Positions 1 through 9,379 of a DNA stretch of 21,623 nucleotides are shown here, one piece after another. Position numbers and translations under genes: made by a program. The DNA lies in contig NW_014040150.1 of assembly GCF_001186125.1 (NCBI RefSeq), positions 42,598 to 64,220 of the forward strand, given 5' to 3'. Position 1 is the first letter of the stretch; the number at the start of each line of letters is the position of its first letter. Origin of the DNA: Sphaeroforma arctica JP610 (lineage: Eukaryota; Opisthokonta; Ichthyosporea; Ichthyophonida). The notes beneath the pieces are model-generated. The model did no database searches. It had not been told where the DNA came from and saw nothing but the letters and a program-made list of their open reading frames with translations.

Positions 1-83
1 TATTTATATATTGATTGAAAATCCAAATTTCAAGTCAACGTTTTGGTGGGGTCTGTGAGTTTTTTTGAAAGTGGTATTCAGTT

Positions 84-509
84 CTACACTGGTGGTATCT
101 CTGAGATGTTTGTGGTATTGCTGGTCGCCACTTCCAGGTGCGTCTTCTTGTAATTCTTGCGCCCGTTCGACTGCCGCAGTCGACGATTGTATTCCATCAG
201 TTCTGCCATGACATTTAGTGAGGAATCGCTTTGCTGCGATCGTGTAGTGGCAAAACATAGAGTCAATCGGTAACCCAACCCATGGGGTGCCGGCGACGGA
301 CCGCTCAAGTCAAGGCGTCGCCAAAACTCCTGAGGAAGAATGATCGACGGGTCGACTTTACCGCCCGCCAACTTAGCCATTAACGTGAACTTCCATGGTG
401 AAAATTGAACTATGCGGTTACCGTTACGGAGACCCGTGTCCGGGCTGTGTGAAATGATGATGGGTATGACATCGGCAATCATAGAAAAGTAGAGCGCGCC
501 ATGCATCAT
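84..509 (-). CDS. Unassigned ORF, 141 codons
   Basis: The composition is protein-like and richer in G and C than the AT-rich DNA to its right (510-880). It contains FTLMAKLAGGKVDPSIILPQ and a polar Asn/Arg-rich C-terminal third. I recognise no domain. It may be an exon or remnant of another repeat. The first ATG pair at 509-504 is followed by a short hydrophobic stretch that is too weak to call a signal peptide. Confidence 0.25.
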   Translation of the reverse strand: MMHGALYFSMIADVIPIIISHSPDTGLRNGNRIVQFSPWKFTLMAKLAGGKVDPSIILPQEFWRRLDLSGPSPAPHGLGYRLTLCFATTRSQQSDSSLNVMAELMEYNRRLRQSNGRKNYKKTHLEVATSNTTNISEIPPV

Positions 510-628
510 TGTGAACGAATAGGGATAATATTATTTATTTCAAAAATAATAAATAGTACCACCATATTCACCGCTGTGTTAGTAATGTCCGTAAATGTAA
601 TAGCCGGGCCTCTACGTTAGACTCTATG

Positions 629-832
629 TTATAAACGTACTCTTAAGCAGTACGTAAACTATAAACGTACTCTTAATAGTACGAGGAACTTAAGTTTCCT
701 AAATAGTTTTTAACGGTTTAATTAATTAATACCTTTTCCATTTTACATATCAGATATTTGGCCAAGGCCATTAAAAGGCCCCAGTAAAACACCAAATATA
801 AGATTTGGTATAGTTCTATTAATAGAACTATA
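629..832. repeat. Cluster of short hairpins and a 24-bp perfect palindrome
   Basis: TATAAACGTACTCTTAA occurs twice, 30 bases apart (from 630 and 660), and each copy closes into a small GTACT...AGTAC hairpin. Further on, 809-832 is a perfect 24-base palindrome centred on TTAA. No protein is coded here. Function is unknown; terminal parts of a mobile element or simple recombination products are both possible. Confidence 0.6.
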
Positions 833-880
833 TTAACCTACCAGATCTATTTATATCTGAATACTTCGGTAGCGAGATGG

Positions 881-1193
881 CTCAACGGACCATACGTTTC
901 TAAGGACTAATAACGTTGCTTTGTTTATCCTCCGGTCAGCCAACCGGATGTGCCAGTCTGATGAAGGCTAAGTCGGTAATTCTTGATAAGTGGCAAGTTA
1001 TTGGTTGATGCAATAACTATGGACATCAGGAGTATTTTTTTTTCTATTCTTTTTTTCTTCTAAAGATAGGATTTTATGAGTCTCTCGGATTCGCCCCAAC
1101 GAAACATACCATAGTATCTATTAGAGCAGCAACGAAACACTACTGAGAGGATTATATATAGGCAATGTCCCAGCCTCACAATCCCTCAGAGTA
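881..1193. other. Stretch without a recognised gene
   Basis: This stretch holds a tRNA-like A-box sequence (TGGCTCAACGG), a 9-base poly-T run near 1035 and a plain AT-rich remainder. Nothing here forms a tRNA or a convincing SINE. Confidence 0.4.
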
Positions 1194-1526
1194 TTGCTGT
1201 TTTCACGAGGCATACCTAAATTTACCAAAAGACTCATTCGTTTATTTACTTCGAATTTCACTAATTACTCTAAGGCGTTAGACCGAATCTTACACAAACG
1301 AGAGCAGAGATTCGTGTACAAGCGGCCAGGGGCAATTAGCATACGCATCCTCACAACCTCAAATACCGGTACCACCCGATGCGGTATAAACATCCAAAAT
1401 GCGATCGTGTACGCTAGCAAAGAATTTCACATCAATCATGCTATTCAGATGGAATTTTGTGACCAGCTAGCTTGGGATATAAATTTACCTCCCTCACTGA
1501 CCTCCGACAGATCGCAAAGTTTCTGA
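1194..1526 (+). CDS. Unassigned ORF, 110 codons
   Basis: This is an open plus-strand frame with no start at its 5' end other than a non-ATG codon. The residues are mixed and the C-terminal half (for example QMEFCDQLAWDINLPP) looks protein-like. No domain is recognised. It overlaps nothing better supported, but chance cannot be excluded in DNA of this composition. Confidence 0.15.
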   Translation: MLFSRGIPKFTKRLIRLFTSNFTNYSKALDRILHKREQRFVYKRPGAISIRILTTSNTGTTRCGINIQNAIVYASKEFHINHAIQMEFCDQLAWDINLPPSLTSDRSQSF

Positions 1527-1689
1527 AAATAGAATATGCGCATTCTGCCATCTCCCTGTTAGTATCGCCATAGTTGCGCTGAGCAGCATTGGGCTAGCTA
1601 CAGAAGAGTGAAGATGGATAGAGAAATCGCACCGGGCCGATTCTAATATCATAGTCTTGAGGTGAGTGACTGGCGAGCGTACCAAATTT

Positions 1690-2037
1690 CTAAATTGTGT
1701 CCACATTAGAAATATTCACCGGTAACACTGAAGGGTGAGTAGAAGGAGGTATGCCCCATAGAGGTGATCTTAACTGCGTGTATTGGTTGTCAATTCGTTG
1801 TTGTTTTACAAGTGTATCACTCTGTGTCCTATCAAGTGAAGTACTCCCAGCTAGTGGACCACTCTGCGTTCTTTGGTTAAGTGAACTACTCCCAGTAAGT
1901 ATACCACTCTGCTGAATTGAGTTTTTAGGGGAACCCCTCCCAACAAGTGGACCACTCCATGGATTCAGATCGAGTGTACCACTCTGAGCTGTTGCATGAC
2001 TCCTTGCGTCAATAATAACCATTGAGGCGTCCTTCAA
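1690..2037 (-). CDS. ORF with in-frame Ser/Gly-rich tandem repeats
   Basis: This 115-codon frame contains imperfect repeats of about 14-16 residues such as QSGPLAGSTSLDRT and QSGILTGSSSLNQRT. The DNA repeat anchor (accac or atcac) recurs at 1816, 1858, 1903, 1951 and 1978, with spacings of 42, 45, 48 and 27 bases, all multiples of three. That suggests the array once lay in a translated frame. It is left of the retrotransposon's RNase H piece on the same strand and may be a linker or tail of that element or of another protein. No family is recognised and expression is not implied. Confidence 0.35.
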   Translation of the reverse strand: MKDASMVIIDARSHATAQSGTLDLNPWSGPLVGRGSPKNSIQQSGILTGSSSLNQRTQSGPLAGSTSLDRTQSDTLVKQQRIDNQYTQLRSPLWGIPPSTHPSVLPVNISNVDTI

Positions 2038-2226
2038 TGATTGGTATGGTATAAACCCTGCCAGAGTTGTTGACTTCCCAATTGGGGTTTACATCACCGG
2101 ATCCTCCGGTTGTCTGGGTACAATGCATTCTCTTTGTCTGTTTAAACCTAACGAGGTGTTTGTGGATGTATTACTACTGGGGAATGGCCTAGCTTCGCCC
2201 TATACCTCTCGCATTGTCAAGTACAT

Positions 2227-2442
2227 TTAGCCAAGTGACGGGATCTGAATGAGAATTGAAGCGTCGATATTTTCATTGCTAGCGTCAGGCGTTATGACTA
2301 ATAGCTGGTGCGGAAGGGGATGGTATAACTGAATGCTTCGCATCGCATGACTAGCAGTAATAGGCGTGTTAATGCTTTTATCTGTAGTGTCTCTCACCTG
2401 GCCGCTATACGAGCCATGTTTGGGAAGTATCGTCCCCGCCAC
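2227..2442 (-). pseudogene. Fossil RNase H start of the retrotransposon
   Basis: HQLLVITPDASNENIDASI resembles the first beta strands of the retroelement RNase H (pattern TDAS..GIGA), which follows RT in Ty3/Gypsy polyproteins. It lies on the same strand, about 0.2 kb beyond the RT segment, at the expected place. The rest of RNase H is not recognisable. Confidence 0.5.
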
Positions 2443-2645
2443 GAAAGCACCGCTAAAAGGGAAAAGAGCTCTGCCCTATTCTTAGGTGCCGGATGATTGA
2501 ACAACGCTATCGCCCTCTTCTGAAGTATAGTAGACGCATTTCTGATATGTTCTCTATGTAGCGTAAAACTGCACAGGCACGTCCGCCAAAATGAATTGTT
2601 TGTTCTTTGGTGGCTGTAATTGGATGTCGTTAACTATGCAAATGC

Positions 2646-2984
2646 TCACGACCTGCAAGACCTGGTCCCAATGACGAAGCAAATATTTCCGTACAGATCT
2701 GACGCTAAGTTCTTTGTTGCAATAGGTGCATCATCCATATATGATTTTGCATCCGTGATCTCCGCGACGATGGTAGTTGTGCAATGTTGCATGTCTCGAT
2801 GCCCTCCTGGAAGCATGTATGTAGAACAATGGAACACGCCGTCTGCAGTTACGTATGCTAGTAATACCCGCGACTCCTCGTTCAATTCCAGTTGATGGTA
2901 GGACCCCGTCATGTCGCATACTGTCACGATATTTGCACTGGTACAATGTTCGCTGAGTTCTGCTTCCAGCGGCAAGTGGAACAC
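2646..2984 (-). pseudogene. Fossil reverse transcriptase segment (Ty3/Gypsy-like)
   Basis: This is the RT portion of the retrotransposon fossil. The segment holds the family pattern around CDMTGSYHQLELNEESR (palm aspartate and YHQ), AYVTADGVFHCSTYMLPGG and, further on, YMDD, the catalytic box. YMDD rather than the YLDD or YIDD usual in Ty3/Gypsy is a small departure. The order relative to the protease and RNase H pieces supports a single pol region. Confidence 0.8.
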
Positions 2985-3247
2985 AATCCTGTTTCTTTGC
3001 TAATTCACGAGAACGTAGTTGGTCGTGGCTCTATAGTCGTCCTTCGTTTCAGTTTTACTTTTATCTTTGATCACCGTTTAAAACGTCACCCGGTTCAGCT
3101 TTCTTACGTTGGTGTAATTGTGCCACTTTAAGAAGTTCAATTTCCTTTAAGACCGGGTCACGTGTGAATAGACTCGTCCTGAGGGCTGAGCGTCTTTTAT
3201 AAAGTGTAGTCTAAGCTTTACACCTTTAATCTTCTGTTAGAGTGCAA

Positions 3248-3609
3248 TGTGGGGGACTATATGTAAAGCGCAAGTGTATCTAAAGTATGATGCGTTCGAA
3301 CGAATTTATTTATGATCTCACCCTCAGTTATATACTGATGATGTTTGTATTAATGTTCAACCACTTGGGTTGTCCAGGGTAAAAACTCATATGATCAGTA
3401 TGAGAAACCTTATGCAGAACACTTTAGCACTCGGATATATTCTCTAGAAATGAATATATCATATTTCTGTTACTACACTCAGTCTCGGACCTCGGCTCTC
3501 GGCTAGCCGGTGGCACGTGTCCTATAAATAGAATAATCTGAGAAGAGGTCTCAATGACTCTTACGTTCTCTCGGGCTGGCCCATCTATACTTATATTAAT
3601 TTGAATACA
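3248..3609 (+). mobile_element. Possible solo LTR nested in the Gypsy-like fossil
   Basis: About 360 bases that code for nothing separate the protease and RT segments of the older element. They begin TGTGGGGGACTATATG, like many LTR 5' ends, carry a good TATA box (CCTATAAATAG at 3531-3541) about 70 bases before the right limit, and could end in CA near 3609. No target duplication was found and no partner LTR is in the window, so the ends are approximate. It could instead be unrelated filler. Confidence 0.35.
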
Positions 3610-4066
3610 AGTCCCGAATTACTTCGTGCTGACGACGTAAAACGTTATTAACGTATATAGAAATACGTCTACTTCTGTAGTCTCTCATCTTCTTTGTATG
3701 ATTAGCGTCGAAAGCCACTGCATTGAATTCTAGCTTTATTTCGTTGATCTTCGGTGACTTGTGTAGCAGACCGGCCACTCGGTCCAGGTGTGCGAAGTCG
3801 TATTCTTTAGCGTCCGCATCCAGATCGGCTGCTCGGACCTCATCCATTGTTGTGACCTTGTAGTCCAGTGCTCTAAGCACCAAGAATATGACCGGTTGCA
3901 GTATTGGCAACCGCAGTGTGAATGTAGGAGGCAACGTATCCGCGCCCCACGTGGTACCAATTAGGTTGTCCTGCAAAGTATTGAATCCCAGTAGGATGTC
4001 ACAATCTCGTGGAATCCACTCCGACACCAGAAATGTTATCTCGTGTGTCTCACACTTGGTAGCCAC
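3596..4066 (-). pseudogene. Fossil retroviral-type aspartic protease region
   Basis: HEITFLVSEWIPRDCDILLG resembles the C-terminal half of retropepsins in LTR elements (F.V......DiiLG.d.L). It lies between the Gag zinc knuckle and RT on the same strand, as expected in a Gypsy-like pol. The downstream part of the segment is charged and fits no named domain. Confidence 0.55.
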
Positions 4067-4357
4067 CCTTGTAGATATTAGCCCCTCCGATAATAAGTAA
4101 TTTGCACTTGCTGGGTAAGGATGGTTTTGCCTGTCCCGCCGTACACGTGCAAGTAAATCGGATTGGTATCTCGAAGCCCAGAATTAAGCTGTTTTATAAT
4201 CACTTGAATTATCATTGAAGGCTGTGCGCCTGTATCATTGTATTTGCGTATTGGTGCTTCTTCGCAAAGTGCCGTTGTGACTAGACCCCTTCATTCCGCT
4301 TGTCATTGCAGTAGAGTGTGGTATTGCCGCATTAGCTTCCGTGTGTGAGTGCGATAG

Positions 4358-4399
4358 ACACTTGTTGTGATAGTGGCCAGTCTTGGAACATGTGTCACA
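4358..4399 (-). pseudogene. Fossil Gag CCHC zinc knuckle
   Basis: The fourteen residues CDTCSKTGHYHNKC fit C-x2-C-x4-H-x4-C exactly, the retroviral nucleocapsid knuckle that binds RNA. Position just upstream of the protease on the same strand marks the end of Gag. Confidence 0.75.
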
Positions 4400-4750
4400 C
4401 CAGGCACTGATGACTCTTGCGTCGCAGTGTACACTTGGAGCATTGAAGTAGACATTCGATAGAAGGCGCGCGTCGTCCGTTACCGTACCTATCGTCTCGT
4501 GTATGGTGATCCGCTCGACCTGGGCTACGGGTGGTCGGGGAGCGTATTATCGAACGCCCACGCTTGTTTTGATACGGCTGCTGTGCATTAGTTCCTCGGT
4601 AGGTGTTATATGGGCTGGCAGATGTTAGCTGTTGTGTATGCCTGGACCACCGATGATCCATGATAACTGTAGGTGGATTTCAGCGTCCTCTCAGCATGTG
4701 TCACTGTTTGGGTTGGTTTCATGAATCATAAGCATCTAGGATCGCTGTGA

Positions 4751-4938
4751 CCTGGATGTCCGGATACGCTATACTGATGAACGATCTTCCTGCTGCCTGG
4801 AAAGCTCCCAGCACCTTGGTGAGCATACTGAGATTTGTATGGAACCTGGATGTCCGGATACGCTATACTGATGAACGATCTTCCTGCTGCCTGGAAAGCT
4901 CCCAGCGCATTGGTGAGCATACTGAGATTTGTATTATA
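4751..4938. repeat. 94-bp tandem duplication, two copies
   Basis: The segment starting CCTGGATGTCCGGATACGC at 4751 is repeated at 4845 almost perfectly; by eye only about four bases differ (for example accttgg versus gcattgg). The copies lie within the Gag portion of the retrotransposon fossil. High identity suggests the duplication is much younger than the element. Confidence 0.9.
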
Positions 4939-5771
4939 GATTCGTTTGAACGGTTGCCTGCAATCAATCTCAGTGGTGATAGCGTGTATAACGCTTGCGT
5001 GCAGAACTCCCGCTGAATCCGTGCGTCATGTCAGATTTCGGCTTCGACAACCTGCCAGGTATAACGCGGTGTGGCTGTGTACGTGGGGATTGTTTCGAGG
5101 AAAGACTGGGGTCGCTATCTTGGCACTGCCTGCGCTGTTGTAGTAGGATCCTCCCGGTGCTGTAAAAGAAATCGTCGTTGGCCAAATTGGTGCCTGGATC
5201 CAATAAATGGCGACAATCACGTATAACCCATACTCTCGAACTGTTGTCCCGAATGTCTCATGGCCTCCTTCCGGGCGCATGGAGTCCGACATAATTTTAA
5301 TCGGCTGAAGGAATCATTGGATCATCCCATGAAGGAATCGTTGGATCATTCCGTTGTCCGGGAAAGTGGAATCCTCCGTTGGGTTATTGTTTAATTGCAT
5401 CTGACGCGAATCAATTTCTTGCTCGTATGCGAACAATGCGCGTTCCTCAGTAGAAAGCGATGTGTCTCGCGGCTGAGTGCGTATAACGTTGATCAGTATC
5501 GGTCGGCGTCTTGCTCTCCGAAATAGTAGTATTTCCCGCAGATCCTGGGCACGACTCTGTCGAGGGGTTGGCTCCTCCGCACTACTCGTACATGCTCGTC
5601 ATTCCTGCCGTCCTGGCGAGCGCGAAGAATCCGGCGTGTCAACATCCCTATATTAAAGACGCCATGCCTATTTGTATTGAACTCATGTTGTTCGGCTGAA
5701 CAAGGGGCTGTTCGAGTACTTGTTCTGGTCGTAGCCGAATGTCCGATCTGAGTCATGAATAATTTATCCAC

Positions 5772-6084
5772 AAAATTGGTACAAAATTGTAGGACTCAAG
5801 AGTCTCATAGAAAGCCAGCCAAGTAAGCAAAAAATGCCTACTCGAATGTAGTATATCCTTACACATTTGTTGGGAGTTTGCTGTACGGCTTGTAAGATTC
5901 GCGTAGGACGTTGCTTTTCTGAGTATGTGTGTACCTACACCCTCAACTTTCGAAATGATAATCGATCAAGCATTTGAGTCAAGTGATCAGTTGCATGTAT
6001 TACTTTGACAAACCACACCATAGATCGTTCGCGGCATCAAATCCTCAGTGACTTACTGTCACAAATCTCGTTTATGAAGTCTCC
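5772..6084. other. Stretch without a recognised gene
   Basis: No coding signal could be identified. It may hold the remaining 3' part of the pogo-like transposon to its right and outer sequence of the retrotransposon fossil to its left, but I see no motif for either. Confidence 0.4.
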
Positions 6085-6726
6085 ATCCATGCACAAAATA
6101 TTGTTTTAGTCAGTCCACCCGCATCCTTTGTGTCAATATATGGCTCGAGAGGTTTTCTAGCTTCATAAAAGAAGAGACGTGGACACAATATTTCTTTATG
6201 TGCGTGTAAAGCCTTCAAGCGTTTGGTATCACCCTTAGTGCCTACCACATACGATTAAGCTTCCAACTCTGTGGGCATTGTCTTCATGTTCTCCTTCCTT
6301 TTCATCGCGTCATTTGTTGCAGAGGGCTTATCTAATATAATCACTAGCACTAGTAGGTTGATACCAATAGTGATAAGACGGCTTGTTCGCCCTTTCCAGT
6401 TTCTACGTATGTTTGTTCCTTGGTGTGTTCATGACTTTGATATTCCGTATCTTTTTTTATCTCGGCTCCAAAGCGACATTCGTCAAATTGTAGAATCTGA
6501 TCAAGACCACGCAACTTTAGATGATCAATCTATACTTGGAAAGTATCAAAATAGAGCCTGAGTGCCTCAGCGTCGGCGCCAGCTTTCCTATGTGCTGGTA
6601 TAATTTCAGATTTCTACATAACTCATCCATTTTTTTTACTGCGTAATGCAATATCAGCCTGCGTGTGGGAAGAGCAGCACCAGCACTCGTAGGATCCATG
6701 ATAAATCCACCTTCATCACCAATCAA
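6085..6726 (-). mobile_element. Decayed pogo/Tigger-like (Tc1/mariner superfamily) transposase
   Basis: Minus-strand pieces in three frames together suggest a CENP-B/pogo-type transposase. At about 6726-6540, GAALPTRRLILHYAVKKMDE resembles the CENP-B-type DNA-binding helix region (G.PLTRR.LL..A). At about 6535-6385 there is a hydrophilic stretch with LDQILQFDECRFGAE. At about 6350-6270, LDKPSATNDAMKRKENMKTM resembles the segment after the first DDE aspartate (FD.PS..T...KG.KTV). At about 6240-6090 lie GDTKRLKALHA, a KPLEPYI segment and GGLTKTIFCAWMET, like the GWM.EELFLEWL region. Several frame changes and internal stops make it dead. Terminal inverted repeats were not found, so the element's edges are unknown. 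The family call rests on weak pattern similarity. Confidence 0.4.
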
Positions 6727-7467
6727 CCCCTTCAGGTTCCAAAATAAACAAGACGAATGATGTTTATATGTGCATATTCTGTCAACGACGTTTTGGCTCT
6801 ATTCTGACCTTCTACCGCATACGTCACCCTGTCTTGAACGTTACGTGGCAACTGTGTGCATGGGCCAGTTTTTACCTTTGTCTCTTTGCCGCAAGATCAA
6901 TACTTCAGTTTCTTGCAAAAGTTAGACTCACTTATGGCGAGCCTCCGTTTATATATATATATATATTTACTATTGTACCAATGTGTTTTTGTTTTGCTGT
7001 AGTCTAAGGTGTTGCCCAACAGTAGTTTCACACTCATCGAGATCTCGTTCCAATCATGCACAGATAGGCGTGTTGATGGTGCTCTAGTACAAGTATCTAT
7101 ACCCACTGTGTCAAGGAGAGTGCATACATGTGTGTGGATATAATTGAATGGGGTTGTATCGTAAATCTTTATATGTGTATATGTATATGTACTCTTATGT
7201 ATACGTTCCCTTTGGGTTTTTGAGTGACTGTGTGAAACATGAGTGTCTTGTATAGCAGAACTGACACGGTTATGTGCTACATAGAGTTTACGATTGTGTG
7301 TGCGCAAACTTGATCTTTATCGATTTTGTTATCCGTATTTATTTCGCCGAATACACGCATGTTAGCTTTTCCAGGTTGGTTTTCATACACCCTTAAATTT
7401 CCCTAGATTTTCAGTTTCCAATAGGGATAATTTTATTATTTCCCAATTTGAGGCAAATTGCTATAGG
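6727..7467. other. Gene-poor stretch with a short (TA)n tract
   Basis: It contains a (TA)n microsatellite at about 6951-6967 and a TGTGTATATG-rich segment near 7175-7195. The open frames across it are low-complexity (Thr/Tyr/His runs from the microsatellites) and are not credible genes. The first 200 bases may hold more N-terminal sequence of the decayed transposase on the minus strand. Confidence 0.4.
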
Positions 7468-7981
7468 TCTATATTTGATGGGAAGTTGAGATTGTCGAAC
7501 TGATGCAAGAAGCTCGGGGCTAGTGATGGAAAGATGGAGAAAATACGGTGCGTTTATTCGCAACGATGGATACAGAACACCTCCGCCATTGAGTGGGAGC
7601 TAAAATTTAGGTGACATTGTGTGGAATAAAGCTGGTCCACACTCTTAATGGTAATCGGAGTTGAATCAGTATGAGTATTTCCGAAAATATTGAATGTGAT
7701 ACGCTGAGACTATCATCCGCAATTTTGTTTCGGAGCGAAGATTAAGGCTGCTAGTGATGCAATGATGGAGAAAATACGGTGCGTTAATTCGCGACGATGG
7801 ATACATAACACTTCCACCATTGAGTGGGAGCTAAAATTCAGGTGACATTGTGTGGAATAAAGCTGGCCCACACTCTGGGTGGTAATCTAAGTTGAGTCAG
7901 TATGGGTAGTTCCGGAAGTATTGAATGTGATACGTTGAGATTATCTTACGAAATTCTGGTTCAGAGTGAAGTTGAAGGCTG
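7468..7981. repeat. 231-bp tandem repeat, about 2.2 copies
   Basis: Copy one (7520-7750) and copy two (7751-7981) align over their full length without net length change, differing at roughly 15% of positions by eye. A degenerate piece of a further copy precedes them (about 7468-7519). Shared landmarks are CTAGTGATG at each start, GGAGAAAATACGGTGCGTT, CATTGAGTGGGAGCTAAAATT, TGTGTGGAATAAAGCTGG and ATTGAATGTGATACG. The sequence is not open over the whole unit in any frame I checked. It may be a satellite unit or part of an unidentified interspersed repeat. Confidence 0.9.
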
Positions 7982-8460
7982 CCCGATGTCACACCACACC
8001 ACTGGTGAATTTGAGATATCCTGGTTAGCCATAGCGGGAAATATCATAGCTCATCTCTGTACTCACTTAAGAAATTCAAATTCAAAATCTAAACACCAAA
8101 CTGGCGCAGTGAGACGCTTCAATTGTCCTATTTCACAGTATGTTATCTTGCACTGTATTTATTTTATCATATATCAGTTCTCTTTGAGGTCTGAGTTCCT
8201 CTCTTGAATATATTCAATATTTGGTGAAATATAATATTTCTATGCAGAAAAGAGTACCTACTGTCTACTTTAGTCTCGCAACTCGAAAGTATACTACAGT
8301 TCTATTATCCGATTTTTCAAAGTTAGATTGTATTAATCATTATATATTTCCTGTAATCTTTATACGTATTCCAGAGCTACATCAAAATGAGCTTTTACTT
8401 ATCAACTTGCAAATTGGGATACACGCCATGGTCTTAGTTAACTAAGAACATTATTTAGAC
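7982..8460. other. Stretch without a recognised gene
   Basis: Plus-strand frames are open for up to about 75-100 codons, but composition follows the AT-rich background and no motif is seen. The frame at 7902-8207 starts inside the tandem repeat and is probably fortuitous. Confidence 0.35.
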
Positions 8461-8847
8461 ATGAGACTCTCCGTTATTATTTTTCTATTGCTACTACTCC
8501 TAGCAGAAGCGGCGACTCTCTTTATATACCGTACACTATTGCCTTGTAATGGAAAATGTACGCCCAGAAGCATTTTCGAGTTGACGCTCATCAAGCCCAA
8601 CAAGCCGCTCAAGAACACGCCCCGCGTATTGACCTTAATGCAAAAGTCCATCGACACGTTCCTCAGTAGTATCAATACCATCTTTTCCACTGCCAATGTA
8701 TCACTTGCAGTGTTTGTACTTCGTCAGGAATATCCATACTACCAATATTGTCTCACCTTCAGAGTATACCCCGCCATCATATGTAATACATCTACGTGTA
8801 AGAAGAGTATCGTTGTATATATTCTTACTTGGATAGTCATCCCTTAG
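8461..8847 (+). CDS. Possible small secreted protein, or an exon
   Basis: This is a 128-codon frame beginning MRLSVIIFLLLLLLAEAATL, a good signal-peptide shape: Arg, a Leu-rich core and a small-residue cleavage site near Ala18. The middle part (about 8575-8695) is clearly richer in G and C than its surroundings and reads SIFELTLIKPNKPLKN and KSIDTFLSSINTIFST. The end is Cys/Ile-rich. An alternative is that the pyrimidine-rich start ending in CTAG at about 8505 is a 3' splice site and the GC-rich part is an exon of a larger gene. Other frames across the same segment are also partly open, so even the strand is not certain. No family is recognised. Confidence 0.3.
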   Translation: MRLSVIIFLLLLLLAEAATLFIYRTLLPCNGKCTPRSIFELTLIKPNKPLKNTPRVLTLMQKSIDTFLSSINTIFSTANVSLAVFVLRQEYPYYQYCLTFRVYPAIICNTSTCKKSIVVYILTWIVIP

Positions 8848-9379
8848 ATAGAAAATTCGTTATCTTATAAAGAAAGCCCTTAGATAGGAAATATGTATCC
8901 AGTAATGATGTACTGAAATAATATGCACGGTCTACTAAATACTGCACAACCTCTCGGACTGATATACAATCCACATCGTTTATTCCGATCAATTATTCTC
9001 TATATAAAATCATATGCTTGAATTGCTTATACTTTGCACATGTTGTGTGGAATGCTCTAGCACGGGATTATATGCCTGCAACAGTTTTTCAAAAACAATT
9101 TTCAGTGACTCGTCTGTTGTCGTGATATATGCAGTGATATGAATTAATAGCCTCTAGTGCACTTTCTATCAGATCCCATGCTCGAATACAGAACATAGCC
9201 CTGACTGTCTCTTGAAAAACAGTAGTACACCTGTCTATCGTGCAGTATCATGTATATGTTGTTTGAAGGGTACCTACGTCTTTGTGACTAGTTCAGCAAT
9301 TTATTTATTTTTTACCTCGTCTCCGTTCAATTGTAAAAATTCAATGTCGGTTTTTGTCATGTAATTCTAGGCCATTCGG
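8848..9379. other. Stretch without a recognised gene
   Basis: It is AT-rich DNA. The motif CCCTTAGATAG(A/G)AAAT occurs twice at its left edge (near 8839 and 8877). Nothing else stands out. Confidence 0.4.

Larger units (their letters stand above)
2227..5771 (-). mobile_element. Fossil Ty3/Gypsy-like LTR retrotransposon, broken
   Basis: These are minus-strand remains of one LTR retrotransposon. Read right to left they give the usual order: Gag region with a CCHC zinc knuckle (4399-4358), aspartic protease region (4066-3596), reverse transcriptase (2984-2646) and the start of RNase H (2442-2227). The order and the RT motifs fit Ty3/Gypsy. The element is clearly broken, with roughly half a dozen or more interruptions, and looks old. 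No matched LTR pair was found, so both outer limits are uncertain; integrase was not recognised to the left. A 94-bp duplication lies within the Gag portion, and a possible LTR of another element lies between protease and RT. Confidence 0.75.

Noticed and set aside
955-1000. Hammerhead ribozyme core (CTGATGA) with TGCCA/TGGCA pairing around it
   Set aside because: The required GAAA after stem II is missing and stem II does not form.
870-1020. tRNA or tRNA-derived SINE suggested by an A-box-like TGGCTCAACGG
   Set aside because: No B box at a proper distance and no cloverleaf could be drawn.
6897-7307. 136-codon minus-strand frame
   Set aside because: Its length comes from microsatellite-derived Thr/Tyr/His/Lys runs; no protein-like core.
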